A stretch of DNA of 64,000 nucleotides from Rutpela maculata (Eukaryota; Arthropoda; Insecta; Coleoptera; Cerambycidae). Under the pieces are notes generated by a model that saw only the letters and a program-made list of their open reading frames with translations, had not been told where the DNA came from and searched no databases. Every line of letters begins with the position of its first letter. Position 1 is the first letter of the stretch. Location: the NCBI GenBank assembly GCA_936432065.2, contig OW386292.2:125547639-125611638 (forward strand), written 5' to 3'. Shown in pieces: positions 45,358 through 56,494 of this stretch. The translations under genes and the position numbers were made by a program.

Positions 45358-45519
45358 ATTTTAAGGTTTATAAACATGTTGCTAAATTGATACCAATGGT
45401 TCAAGGATAGATGAGGATATAGCAACGCGTCCTTGCGTGTGTATCTAGCTTCTACGATTTTCAATTAAAATACCATGCAACTTGTTCGGTGTTTCTATTA
45501 TTTTCTTTATTCTTTAATA

Positions 45520-45925
45520 AGTGGGTTATCTCGAGTAGTATATAGATGCGCAGTGGATTTCCTCGAGTACTATGGATGCGCGGTGGCTTTCCTCGAGTAC
45601 TATAGATGCGCAGTACGTTACTCCAAGTAATATGGATGCGCAGTAGATTTCCTCGAATAAAATGGATGCGCAATGGATTACTTTGAGTAGTATGGATGCG
45701 CAGTGGGTTTTCACGTGTAAAATAGATGCGCAGTAGGTTACCTCAAGTAGTATGGATGCGCATTGGGTTTCCCCGAGTAACATGGATGCGCAGTGGGTTA
45801 CCTCGAGTAGTTTGGATGCGAAGTTGGTTATCTCGGGTGGTATGGATGCGTAGTAGGTTTCCTCGAGTATAATGGATGCGCATATGCTTTCCTTGAGTAG
45901 GTACTGTTGATGCGCAGTAGATTAC
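45520..45925. repeat. 30-bp minisatellite, about 13 copies
   Basis: Tandem units of 30 bp of the type TGGATGCGCAGTGGGTTACC followed by TCGAGTAGTA, diverged by 10-30 percent. As 30 is a multiple of three, minus-strand frames stay open and spell a 10-residue repeat like LRIHTTRGNP. There is no start, splice or homology support, so I treat this as a noncoding minisatellite. Confidence 0.9.
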
Positions 45926-45974
45926 CACATTATAATTGTTTATATTTTTGTCATGCCATTTTCTACGTATTGCT

Positions 45975-46640
45975 CCCACTTCCAGTATAAGTGTAGTAAT
46001 TTTGAAAACATTTATTTAAATAGGCTTAGAATGTTATGACATGTCGAGATTTTAAGTTGAAGCAAAAAATAATTTCTATCGCGTCGGTCTCTGACGTTTT
46101 GGGTGCACGATTACTCTGGAACCGTTTAAGATATTGACTTGAAAATTGGTACACATATGTATTTTAACGAGATCTGGAATTAGGTTATATTTTGTTCTTA
46201 TTCTGTTAAAGGGTTGAGTGGTAAATTGGGATAAACGGGGGTAAATAGGTAAATTAAGCAAGTAAGAGTCCATAAAATTTGGTATTTAGTTTATTATTAT
46301 ATAAAAGAAGTTAAATTCTTAGAAAAATTTTTGGCATTAACTACCCCCATTATCACCCCCCACGCGATTATTAAAGGGGGTGAAAAAAAAATTGTGATTT
46401 AGTGTGTACAGGAACCAAAGGCCTCAAAAAATTTTCCACTTCATCCACCCGCGTATCACCTCCTCCTACCACCACCCCAACCCCCACTATCGATGTGGCA
46501 TATCGTTTTTTGGTTTTCATTTAGAAAATTTCATAAACAATTATTTCCACATGGTGGAGTGCAAATATAGTGTTTTCGTTTTGAGAGGCTTGGATAGGAA
46601 ATCTGGATGTGGAAGTAGTGATTCCTTGGGCTGCGGTTTT
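45975..46640 (-). mobile_element. Helentron-like repeat copy 5
   Basis: Full-length, from CCCACTTCCAGTATAAG to GGAAGTAGTGATTCCTTGGG and CTGCGGTTTT. It is head-to-head with copy 6, so 46590-46690 forms an inverted pair around CATTTTAAAATG. Confidence 0.8.
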
Positions 46641-46653
46641 CATTTTAAAATGT

Positions 46654-47020
46654 TAAAACCGCTGCCCAAGGAATCACTACTTCCACATCCTGATGTTCTA
46701 TCCAAGTCGCTCAAAACGAAAAATATTTTGATACTATATTTGCACTCTATGTGGGAATAATTGTTTATAGAACTTTAATTATATAATATTTGAAATCGCC
46801 TACCCCAAAAACTCATAAAGCGATATACCACATCGGTAGTGGGGGTGGGGGTGGATGAAGTAAAAAAAAATGTTTGAAGCCTTTGGTTCTTGTACACACA
46901 CTAACTCACAATTTTATTCCCCCCCCCCCCATGGTTAAATTTTTTGAGACCTTGACTTCTCTTGTATTTACTAAATGCCATTTTTTGTCGTTGTTGTACT
47001 TCCATTGGGTGTGGAAGTAA
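46654..47020 (+). mobile_element. Helentron-like repeat copy 6, internally deleted
   Basis: Starts AAAACCGCTGCCCAAGG, keeps the first 300 bases and a poly-C run (46920-46931), then jumps to the terminal ACTTCCATTGGGTGTGGAAG. Confidence 0.75.
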
Positions 47021-47405
47021 AAGGCATATTGACATTTTATGATGAAACTGTTATTTTTAAGATATCACAAAATTATCCATTTTGCACCTTTCTTAACCGT
47101 CTTCACCCTAGTAAATTTTGAATATGTTTTAGATGACATTTTCCTTTACTACTGCCGCAAAAATATTACATGTTGCAATATTTTTCGGGTTTACACCATT
47201 CCCTTCTTTAATTCTGCTGAACTGTAATAACCAATTTGTACAAAAATATTTTTTATCCTCTCCCAAATATACTGCTACTGCAGTGATGGGTTCATTTAAA
47301 GTTATTTATTTGTTTATAGGCTTTTCTCTGTAATTGCTTTTTTTAATAATTAAAACGAAAAAGCGATTTTATTGGGAAAAAGAGTAATAATTAGTAAACA
47401 TAATA
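47021..47405. other. Noncoding spacer between repeat copies 6 and 7
   Basis: AT-rich with no recognised feature. The short frames at 47039-47333 lack motifs. Confidence 0.35.
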
Positions 47406-48096
47406 AAAAAACCGCTGCCCAAGGAATCACTACTTCCACATCCAGATTCTCTATCCAAGTCACTCACAACGAAAAAACTTTGTATGTGAAAATAATTGTT
47501 TATGGAACTTTAATAATATAATATTTGAAATCCCAAAAACCCATAAAACGATACCCCACATAGGTAGTGGGGTGGGGGGTGGGAATAGGGGGGTGATAGT
47601 GGGGGGTGGATGAAGTAAAAAAATATTTTGAGGTTTCTGGTTCCTGTACAAACACTAAATCACATTTTTTTTTCATCCCCTTTAATAAGGGGGTTAGGGT
47701 GGTAATGGGGGTGGCTAATGCCAAACATTTTTTTGAGACCTTAGCTTCTCTTGTATATACTAAATACCAATTTTATGGACTCTTAACTGCTTGATTGACC
47801 TATTTACCCCAAATTTACCCCAATTTACCCCCAACCCTTCGACAGAACTAGATCAAAATATAATCTAGTTCCAGATCTCGTTAAAGTACATACGTATACC
47901 AAATTTCAAGTCAATATCTCAAACGGTTCCAGAGTAAACGTGCGCACAAAAAAAAGTTACAGACCGACAGACAGAATTTTTTTTTTCGCTCAAACTTAAA
48001 ATCTCGACGTTTCACGACATTCTAAGCCTATTTGAACAATAAAAATTTTTTAAAACTTTTTTGTCGTTACTATACTTCCACTGGATGTGGAAGTAA
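47406..48096 (+). mobile_element. Helentron-like repeat copy 7, full length
   Basis: AAAAAACCGCTGCCCAAGG to CACTGGATGTGGAAGTAA, 691 bp, with the same internal order as copy 1 at 17757-18460 and high similarity to it throughout. Its G-rich middle and (ACAG)n block are intact. Confidence 0.8.
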
Positions 48097-48189
48097 TTAA
48101 CTTAATTTGAATATCTGCGGAAAGACTGGTTAATTTTTTTTTTTATTACAAGTAGGTATTACTTTTTCGAGAGCATAGTTTTCGAGGCG

Positions 48190-49075
48190 ATAAAGTATCG
48201 CACAAATGGTACACAATGCACTTTTTATAAAGCATCGAATTTTGTACAAAAAAGTCCCTGAGAGCATATTTTTATCTATTATGGCTCACATGCCAAAGGC
48301 GCCCGCGCGCAAACCTCAAAGTAACTGTTTTTCGCGCTGTTCTCCAAGCAGCCCGTTAAAGCAGTTAAATATTATTTGTCCAATGAGAATTTGTGGTCGA
48401 TTTTTTTATTTATGAATTTCTGATCGCTCTGCACGATGGCGTCCTTCATTTTTCTTAAATATGCGTTTTTTAATGCAAAAAACATTAAAAAAATCGTACA
48501 TTTGAACTTTTCCACCTTGTAGGAAGTAATTTTCTTTATTAAAAAAATGTATCTATTATTGACATATCATTTTGTTTTTATTTATCACATATAAACAATT
48601 AATATTACGGCCGAAAAGTGTAATTTTTCATTTTCATCGATTTCTATATAACTGGAACTTGCCGCATATTTTTATTAATTAGTGTTTTTTTCTGTACAAT
48701 TGTACATACATTTCAATAACACAAAGAATATTTAACTATTTTTTTATTTTATTTCAACATTTTTTTAATACTTGTAACTCCATTATTAATATTATGCATC
48801 GAATAAAAAACAGTTTTAAACAGAAGTTACTCATTATGTTTTGTGTAATTTAAATTTGACTATTAGCATCGCCGTTTTCTTAATTTTTTGTTTGTTAATT
48901 AAGTCGCCAATGCCACTTGCAGAGTAGCGTAAAAAACAGTCATTTTTATGTTTACACGTGAGCACCTGTAGCTCGAAAACTATAGTAGATAAGAATATGC
49001 CCTCGCGGACTTGTTTGTAGAAAATTCCATGTTGTACAAAAAAAAGTGCGGTGCATTTTCGTATTTATTACCGTT
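48190..49075. repeat. Foldback inside the 6.8-kb element
   Basis: 48206-48290, with GCACTTTTTATAAAGC and GAGAGCATATTTTTATCTA, is the imperfect inverted image of 48965-49070, with TAGATAAGAATATGCCCTC and AAAAAAGTGCGGTGCA. The interior shows no coding sequence. Confidence 0.55.
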
Positions 49076-49825
49076 CTCGCTACGCAAGCGCTGAAAGATC
49101 AAAAACACCATCCTCGACATTTGCATACTCTTTTTTCTAATTATTTTAAAAAATTGGGAGGTCTTAAACGTACTCATAAATACTATTCCATGAAGCTGAA
49201 CCGAATAGCAAAATAAAATATTTTTAATTTATCACATTTTTATAAATTTCAGAAATTCAAAATTGAACAAAAATCTCAAAAAAACATTTTTTGAACCCCA
49301 AATGGGTCTCGAGGACAAGGAACAATTGCAATTTCGAACAAAACACGATTGTTACAGCGCACAACGTGGCGACTTAAAAGATGAAATGCGACAATAATTG
49401 ATAGTTAAAGGTTTCTCTTGTTTTTGAATTTTAAGTGAAACTAGTGAAAGAATTATTTATCTGAGATTTTTGTTTGTAAGTTTTTATTAATAAATTTGTC
49501 CTAACAGTAGTAACTTGTAAATGTTTTTTATCAGGGCGGCAAGCAATAACTGTTTGCTACAGGTGCCAAATGCCCTGACGCCGGCACTGATTGCGCCGGT
49601 CTACAACCTGCGTGGAGAATTATAACTTAATAAATATATTATGTACCCTCGTTCGCTGGAAATCAACGTCCAGTATTTCTATTCGCGGTTCGCGCAAAAT
49701 AACACCGCGCGGTGGCACCACAAGTCAACGAACAATATGTGGATTGGGACGTGTGGGGGAAGCGTGATGAGCGAGGAACGGTTTTGGCCGTATAGTTGCG
49801 TATCTTATAGACTCTTCAATCAACG
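49076..49825. other. Right end region of the 6.8-kb element
   Basis: No gene. 49533-49580 contains CAGGGCGGCAAGC and GCCAAATGCCCTG, a short inverted pair. The last 150 bases are GC-richer than their surroundings, like the matching left end at 43080-43200. Confidence 0.4.
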
Positions 49826-50903
49826 ACCACTCTAAGAATGTTATTCTGGTCATCCATTCTTTCTTAGTTCCCTTGTAGACAACTGGTATTGTAGCATTTT
49901 TTAAGGCTCATGGATTCGCAGCTTTTCCAAGAACTAAGAGTGGTAACTTATGTGTTCCTGCTGCATTGCAACAAGGCATAAATGTTACGCGGTCTTTTGA
50001 TATTTTTCTACCTGGTGCCGATTTTTCCTGTTTATGAACCCATGTAGTGCCAGGCATAGCTCTCCAAAAGGCCGCTGACTCGTCAGCATTATAAACCTGT
50101 TCATTGCTTAATCCCATTTCTTCAATAATGCTTTTGATTTTTTCTTGAAATGGTGTTACAGCATTTACATCACTGGAGAGCTTTTCGCCACAGACTTTTA
50201 GAAAACGGATACCGTGTCGTTTCTTGAACTTATCAAACCAGCCAGAACTAGCTTTAAAATCATTTTTGTTGGTTGTTTGTTCATAAAAATATGTAGCCTT
50301 TGTTCGTAAAATGTCTGATGAAATGGGTACATGGTTATTTCGTTGTTGTAAAAACCAGTTATATAAAGCTACATCAACTTCTGGGTTTTCTGCCTTTCTA
50401 ATAACCTTTCTTTTACCTAAAAATTAAAAGAAATTTATTGCTATTTACATAATATGTACATAAGAGTAATAATAATATGTACCTGTTCCTTGAAATGATT
50501 TAGACACAAAATGTCTTATTTTATTTTTGTTCTTCTTTATATCAAAGATGGTCGATCTTGGCACACCAAACTTCTCTGCAACTTGACGTATGCTACCTGC
50601 TTTATCAAGACAATCCAATATTTTACATTTTTCAGTGAGTGTCACTGTTTTGTGTTGTCGTTTATTTGGCGCCATTTCAATCGGACACCACCACGTGCAC
50701 GTTCTATTTTTAAGTGTAGACTGACAGCGGCACTGTTTACATTGGTATATAATTCACTTTATCAGGAAATGATTTTAGCATAAAAAACTTATGTCTTTGT
50801 CCGGACTACAGAGGTAAAATTTTTAAAGTGTCCGGTGAATAGAAGGATCCGAATTACTGGAGTGTCCGAGTTAGAGAGTGTCCGGATTACCGAGGCTCTA
50901 CTG

Positions 50904-51242
50904 TATATACAAGAGAAGCTATAAAAAATGTTTTGGCATTAGCCACCCCCACCCCATTATTAAAGTGGGTGAAAAAAATTTGTGATTTAGTGTGTGTACA
51001 AGAACCAAAAACATCAAAATATTTTTTTACTTCATCCACCCCCACTACCCCCCCTATCACCATTCCCACCCCACAACTGATGTGGGATATTGTTTTATGG
51101 GTTTGTTTAGGGTAGATGATTTCAAATATTATATTTTAAAGTTTCATAAGCAATTTTTTCCACAAACAAAATTTTTTCGTTGTGAGAGAATTGGATGGAA
51201 AATCTGGATGTGGAAGTAGTGATTTCATGGGCAGCGGTTTTT
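50904..51242 (-). mobile_element. Helentron-like repeat copy 2, 5' half
   Basis: It resumes after the Tigger TA with TATACAAGAGAAGCTAT, continues through the CACCCCCACC block and ends CTGGATGTGGAAGTAGTGAT and GGGCAGCGGTTTTT, completing the copy cut at 41924. Confidence 0.8.
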
Positions 51243-51474
51243 CCAAGTAATTTGGCAGCCTCGTTGAAACTACTCCTTCCACTGAGATGACGACTAATGG
51301 ATATTTTTAGCTTCTAGTTGCACTTAAGTTCGATGGCAATGTTTTGATACTGATCAATCTTTTGATATTCCGTTTGTATTAAATTAGTAGTGAGAGGTGT
51401 TATTAATATTATTATTATTATTTAAATAAAATGTGTAAAACCAATCAAATTTACTCATAAGTGTATATTTTTAG

Positions 51475-51777
51475 TGAATCCAAAGAAAATGGAAGAGTCA
51501 AGAGGAACAGGTGGAACTCAAACAAAGCGTCGAGATTCTGGTGCAAGCTATGCTCATTTAAGGCTAATGACAGGTGTGCTCTTATGGTTCATATTGTGGA
51601 GAAACATAAGAAGTTTGCTGCCAAGAGAAAATATGCCCCTGCTGAGTGCATGACCCCAGGGAAAGATCCTAACATTATTTGGTATAAGTGCTTGGATTGC
51701 GCCTTTGTCACTAAGCATGTAATATCTCATTATAATCATTTGCTTAGACATAAACCTCATGACCTGCAGACTCTCAG
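51475..51777 (+). CDS. Zinc-finger gene 2, exon with two fingers
   Basis: The acceptor TATATTTTTAG ends at 51474 and the donor CTCAG/GTTAGT is at 51777/51778. The exon takes one base to finish a codon and leaves two, so both junctions are phase 2. Read in that frame it encodes ESKENGRVKRNRW, a finger (FWCKLCSFKA ... VHIVEKH), a basic linker with KFAAKRKYAPAE, and a second finger (YKCLDCAFVT ... NHLLRH). There is no in-frame ATG before the first finger, so an upstream exon must supply the start. 27325-28115 fits. Confidence 0.8.
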
Positions 51778-52024
51778 GTTAGTTAATTTTAGTGGTAGGT
51801 GAAGCCTACATATTGTAATGTTATTTATTATTATTATCAAGTACGGAATTTCGCTGTATTGTTCGGAATTTTGATGGAATGTACAGCCTGCTTGGATGTA
51901 CAACAAAACGTACAGTATTATTTTTTGCTTGGAATCATAAACAGGCATCAAATTATCCATTTGAAATTTGGAGTGCATAAACTACCTGTAAAAATGGATT
52001 TTTGGAAATAAAAAGCGGTATGAT
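51778..52024. other. Intron start, noncoding
   Basis: No feature seen. Confidence 0.4.
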
Positions 52025-53492
52025 ATCATGATATCATTTTATATGCGGATGATACCTCTGTGATTCTCAGTGAAAACAGCAGGGAAGCTGCCAGTATGGA
52101 AATTACAAATACTATGGAAATGCTCCAAACTTGGTTTTCAGGCAATTATTAATGAATGCAGTTAAGACACAAATCTTAAATTTTGATGTTAGAGGCAACC
52201 GCAACTGTAAATACAGTTTCACTTTTGGAAATCAAAATGGACCAAAAAATTGACTGGAAAACATACATTGATACTCTTGTACTAGATATATCAAAATAAT
52301 TGCTATGCCTTAAAAATTTTGAATGATACGGTAGGTGGCAGCTCTAAACTCGTTCCATGCATATACCATATCTAAGATTCGATAAGGGATCTTATTTTGG
52401 GGAAACTCAGCGCACGGAGAGTACTGATTTTACAAAAGAGATGTGTAAGAACTATTTTTAAGATGGAAAAAACAGAAACGCTTACTCACAACAACTGCCT
52501 TATATATGTACAAGGCAATAAAATTTATAGTCCAGAACAAGGGGTTATTCATAGGTAACCAAAGGGCACATAGTTATAACACAAAAACAAAAGAGAACCT
52601 TTTACCTGATAAAATTAAATTCAGCTTCATTCAAAAAAATGTACATAAAAACCTAATTAAAATTTGGAATAAAATACCCTTACAAAAAAAGAAGTTTGCC
52701 GGGAGGAATTTTGCTGAGAAACGTGAAAGAATATCTATTGGACAATCCTTTTTATAATATGAACGAATATTTTGGTAGCGAAATGATATCATGTCTGTAA
52801 AACAGTCTATAGTATATAGTCCACAGTACATCCATCGCCCCTTTTTTTTAATGATTAGTAACAGGCTGAATTTTCGAAGCTTCGTTTTGAGAAGACGCCC
52901 AACTTTTCTCTCTGCGAAAATTCTCGATAGTGGTAGCTAATAGCAAAAATTATTTTTTCTATTTCACACAAATTAGACAATTCGAAAACCTGTCAAATTA
53001 TGTTGTTGTGGACAAACACGGGGCTTATTATAATTAACTCGCGCAAACGTAACCAAGGCAATCTTTAACAAACATTTAATGAATGAAAAATATATTGCCA
53101 AAATAATTTGACAGGTTGTCGAATTGTCTAATTCATGTGAAGTAGAAAAAAATAACTTTTGCTATTAGCTACCACTACCGAGAATTTTCGCTGAGAGAAA
53201 AGTTGGGCGTCTCGTCAAAACGAAGCTACTCACGAAAATTCAGCCTGTTACTAATCATTAAATAAAAAATACTGTGGACTAATAGTTGTTATATCGTGTT
53301 TATGTATATGGTCAACACTAAGAGTTGATATTTTATATATGTTTTTGTTTTTTCTTGTACTTTATACACTTGTTTATATGTTTTTATATGTCCTTATAGA
53401 CAATAAGTTATTTTATTTTGTAAACTTAAAGACATGTTCTATACCCACTGAGGGTTGTTAAAAACGGAACAAATAAACTGTTCTATCTATGA
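52025..53492 (+). mobile_element. 5'-truncated CR1/Jockey-group copy with a MITE
   Basis: It opens at LYADDTSVILSENSREAA (52039), with the catalytic YADD intact, and continues in broken frames to KIWNKIPL near 52665. The 3' UTR resumes after the MITE at 53282 and ends AATAAACTGTTC and CTATCTAT at 53470-53490, the same tail type as the 35425-39795 element. It is inactive. Confidence 0.75.
52819..53279. mobile_element. Foldback MITE with TA target duplication
   Basis: GTCCACAGTA and TACTGTGGAC at the ends, TA on each side (52817-52818 and 53280-53281), and near-complete inverted arms of about 170 bp (AATGATTAGTAACAGGCTGA and its complement). Its structure and target site point to a Tc1/mariner-type MITE. 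Confidence 0.85.
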
Positions 53493-53732
53493 GACCATTT
53501 CCTGTTTACTCGGAAATTACCGCAACTTTCGATTCTTAAATGGAACACCCTGTATATTTTTACATATTTACATTCTGAGTATACCATGAGACTTTCGCGA
53601 ATTTTTTGAGTCGATGTTCAGTTTTTCTAAGCATTTTAAGACATTCGTCTAGAGTGCTTTGGAATACCAAAATTTGTTGTACGGTAGGTAAAGTCTAAGG
53701 GAAAAATATAATTTTTCGTTTAATTTCATTAA

Positions 53733-54682
53733 CACGTTAACGACGGGGGTTATTTTTCAGAAACATTAATTTGGTATGGTTCTTGTCCTTGCGGTGAAGT
53801 ACTAAGGCATTATTTAATAACGTTACTTGACTCCGGCGTCAAGAGTGCGTTCTAAGGCTAAAATTATAGTAACTCTAAAATGGAAAACTGTAATCTCAGT
53901 ATCATTACGATAAATAACACAGGTTTACAAAAAAAAAATGTCCGACTAATGATATTCCAATATCGTACCCCGAAGGTTTTTGACATGCTGAACACGATGC
54001 CGTAGTCCGTTTTGAGCCATCACGTCAGGATTTCGAGAAAACTTAACCTAAAAGTGCTAAAAATACCTTTTCCGCCTTCGTTCATGCACAAATTAGTTCA
54101 CTCAAATGACCCCAAAAACCCCCGAGTAATAAGTTTTGGGCCACAATCTTCAAATTTCTGGATTTTAGCATCTGCCATATTGGATCCGCCATCTTGGATT
54201 TAGAAATTATCAAATTCTGACTTCAGATTCGTGATCAGCGACCCTAAAAACCCCCCGAATAACAGAATTCAGGCCAAAATATTGAGTGAATTAATTTGTG
54301 CATGAACGAAAAAGGTATTTTTAGCACTTTTAGGTTAAGTTTTCTCGAAATCCTGACGTGATGGCGCAAAACGGACTAGGGCATCGTGTTCAGCACGTTA
54401 AAAAACTTCGGGGTTCGGTAATGGAATCCCATTGGTTGGACAGTTTTTTTTTTTATATAAACCTGTGTAATTATTAATACTCTCCAAGAGCTGTCGCTAG
54501 CGCCGCACTTGACTTCGGAAACAAGAACCGTCACTGAGAAATGGAAAAATTTTGAAATGAAATGTATGTATGCTTACTTGGTTATATATTCCCGTCCACA
54601 ACTAATGTACTATGAAATTGATCGCTGTTTGTAGGGAATGACCTGTTACTTGACCCCAGGGGTAAGGACCGTAGTTAACGTG
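53733..54682. mobile_element. 950-bp foldback element flanked by TTAA
   Basis: The ends are CACGTTAACGAC and GTAGTTAACGTG, with TTAA at 53729-53732 and 54683-54686. Arms of about 230 bp pair 53890-54110 with 54290-54500, for example ATTTCGAGAAAACTTAACC and its complement. TTAA target sites are typical of piggyBac and Kolobok elements. No coding sequence. Confidence 0.75.
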
Positions 54683-54686
54683 TTAA

Positions 54687-55062
54687 TAACTATTTACAAA
54701 GCCTGCAATGTTGAACATACCACTTTTTTTATGGACAACTTTTTTTTTGAAATGGGAAGGTGGTGGCTCATGGTGATCGATAAATTATAGAATTTTTTCT
54801 GAATTCATTGATATCCATTTCAAATCTATGCTATTTTTTTTCTATTTTATTTAATTTACTTAAAAATAAAAAATCACTTTCAAAATAATGTTTATTGAAT
54901 TTTAACATAGTTGCCTTTAACACCAATAACGAAAAAACTGACATGATATTAATTTATGGTGAATATCGAAAAAATTCTGTGCTTGTAGGTCAAATGTGTG
55001 CTTAGAAATTTCCTGAAAGATGACATTCGTCACATCATTATTTCAAGAAACTAGAGAGAAAA
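54687..55062. other. Noncoding upstream of the mariner relic
   Basis: AT-rich. The last 70 bases in frame (RNFLKDDIRHIISRN) could be the decayed continuation of the transposase N-terminus. Confidence 0.4.
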
Positions 55063-55927
55063 ATGTGGCGAGAGCCTCGTGTCCAAAATCAAGAATTCAT
55101 TACAAATGACAACTTAGAGATTAATGTAGTAGGAACCATCAGCCACAATCAATCAGCCTGTATTAGGGAAATAAGGGAAGAACTAGGATCAAATTGGGAA
55201 ACAGTAAGAAGAATTTTGAACAAACATAATTACCGCTCGTTAAAGTACAATCTGCACCAACATTTGTACGAAGTAGATTCTGTAAGACGAATTGTGTTTT
55301 GCGAGTGGTTAATTAATAAATTTCAAAGAGACAATAATTTTGCCTTCAACATTTTTTTTTCTGATGAAGCATGGTTCGCAAATAATGTGATATTCAGCCG
55401 GCAGAATTTAAGATACTGGTCCCAACAAAATCAAAGATTACTTAGACAAGGGAAGTTTCAAGAAAGATTTGGGATAAATGTATGGGCAGGTATTTATGGA
55501 ACACGAATCATTGGGCTAATATTCTTCCAGTGTACGCTGACAGGACAAAGGTGTCTCGCATTATTACAAAATCAAATTTGGCAAGAAATCGAACAAGTTC
55601 CTCTAGCACAATACCGATTGTTGTATTTCCAGCAAGACGGAGCACTACCCCATAACAGCCGCGTTATGGATTATCTCAATGAAGCTTATGGCCTACAACT
55701 TTTTTCAAACCAGGGTATCATATCTAATTCCATTAGACTTTTTTCTTTCTGGTTAAATCAAGGGACAGGTCTACAGGTCTTAAAAGGAAATATACTAGCC
55801 TGTGGCACCCATCGAGGATCTTGAATTGAGAATAAGAAAAGTTTTTAATAGCATCACTCCACAGTTAAGGAATGTAATGAGTAAAACAATTGTGCGTATT
55901 GATTGTGATGGGGGTCATTTTGAATAA
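55063..55927 (+). pseudogene. Mariner-like (IS630/Tc1 superfamily) transposase
   Basis: Open to 55824: helix-turn-helix remnants (LGSNWETVRRILNKHNYRS), the first catalytic aspartate in FFSDEAWF, NVWAGIYGTRIIG, the second in FQQDGALPHNSR. The third catalytic block is degraded: in another frame PLDFFLSG, two stops, then APIEDLELRIRKVFNSI and CDGGHFE before the stop at 55925-55927. About 80 residues of the usual N-terminal DNA-binding region are missing. Related fragments lie at 57108-57240 and 63605-64000. Inactive. Confidence 0.8.
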
Positions 55928-56494
55928 TTTTTGTAAAATTCAAATGCCGTTCATCATTTATAGGAATTTAACATTATAAGTGTGCGATTTGCACTTGTAT
56001 AATGGGCCTTTCCCACGTAATGGGACTTGATGATTATTTTGTCATAAATCATTTATTAACACCTAATAAATATTGTATATACACGTCATATCGTATGATA
56101 TTTGAATTTTAAATGGATATTTTAAAAATAAAAATTTTGTCTAATTTACTCCATATTTCAAACAAGTAAACGCGCTCAAATTACGTCATGGGCGGAACTC
56201 CAATCAGAATTAAACAACTTCTGGATTCATAGGGCATCTGCACTTGACGTCACAGCTAACCTCAAAAATATGTGTTTCTTAAGGTTTAAGAGTATTATCC
56301 AGCTATTATTTAAAATTTCTGCTTGGTTCCCGTTTTTTCAACTAAAGTCTAGTTCAGTGTAATATTTATGAAGTTCTAAATACCGTGTCCTAATAAAATA
56401 GGACTCTTTTTGTGGGTTAAAAGTCTAATCTGTAATTAGCAGTCTATTTTTATTAATCAACAATATTGAAAAATTATTTACGTGAATTTTTAAA
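55928..56494. other. Noncoding gap
   Basis: No supported gene or repeat end. Confidence 0.4.

Larger units (their letters stand above)
43039..49825. mobile_element. 6.8-kb TIR element of unknown class inside Tigger
   Basis: The left end CGTTGAGTGAAGAGTC (43039) and the right end, read inward, CGTTGATTGAAGAGTC (49825) form a terminal repeat. ACCACTC flanks both sides (43032-43038 and 49826-49832). Removing the insert and one copy restores Tigger codons around EWFKNCF. It contains a short zinc-knuckle frame (43885-44294), five Helentron-like copies, a minisatellite and a foldback. The stretch 43080-43884 shows no other coding sequence. A 7- or 8-bp duplication fits several superfamilies (hAT, P, Merlin, Dada), and I cannot place it. 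Confidence 0.75.
42199..50675 (-). pseudogene. Tigger transposase gene, broken
   Basis: Exon 1 (50675-50483) encodes a CENP-B-like N-terminal helix-turn-helix: MAPNKRQHKTVTLTEKCKIL and VAEKFGVPRSTIFDIK. A 66-bp intron (50482-50417, GTACAT to TTTTAG) follows. Exon 2 continues with the second HTH (SGWFDKFKKRHGI) and the DDE domain. All three catalytic acidic residues are visible: YNADES, LVVDNASSHP and QPMDQN. It is broken by a TGA after GKAANP (about 49909) and by an insertion between 43039 and 49825. Past the insertion, the C-terminal part 42966-42199 is open, with an acidic tail. The enzyme would cut and paste at TA sites if intact. Confidence 0.9.
41925..50903 (-). mobile_element. Tigger/pogo DNA transposon, interrupted
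   Basis: Terminal inverted repeats of about 26 bp start CAGTACAGCCTCG at 41925 and, on the other strand, CAGTAGAGCCTCG at 50903. Each is flanked by TA, the target duplication of the Tc1/mariner/pogo superfamily. Without its 6.8-kb insertion it would be about 2.2 kb, normal for Tigger. It sits in a Helentron-like repeat, whose two halves match across the TA. Confidence 0.9.

Noticed and set aside
45520..45925. CRISPR-like array
   Set aside because: Units are contiguous 30-bp tandem repeats without unique spacers, in a eukaryotic transposon cluster.
45461..45979. Minus-strand repeat protein (LRIHTTRGNP repeats)
   Set aside because: It is explained by a 30-bp minisatellite, whose period is divisible by three. 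No start context or homology is seen.
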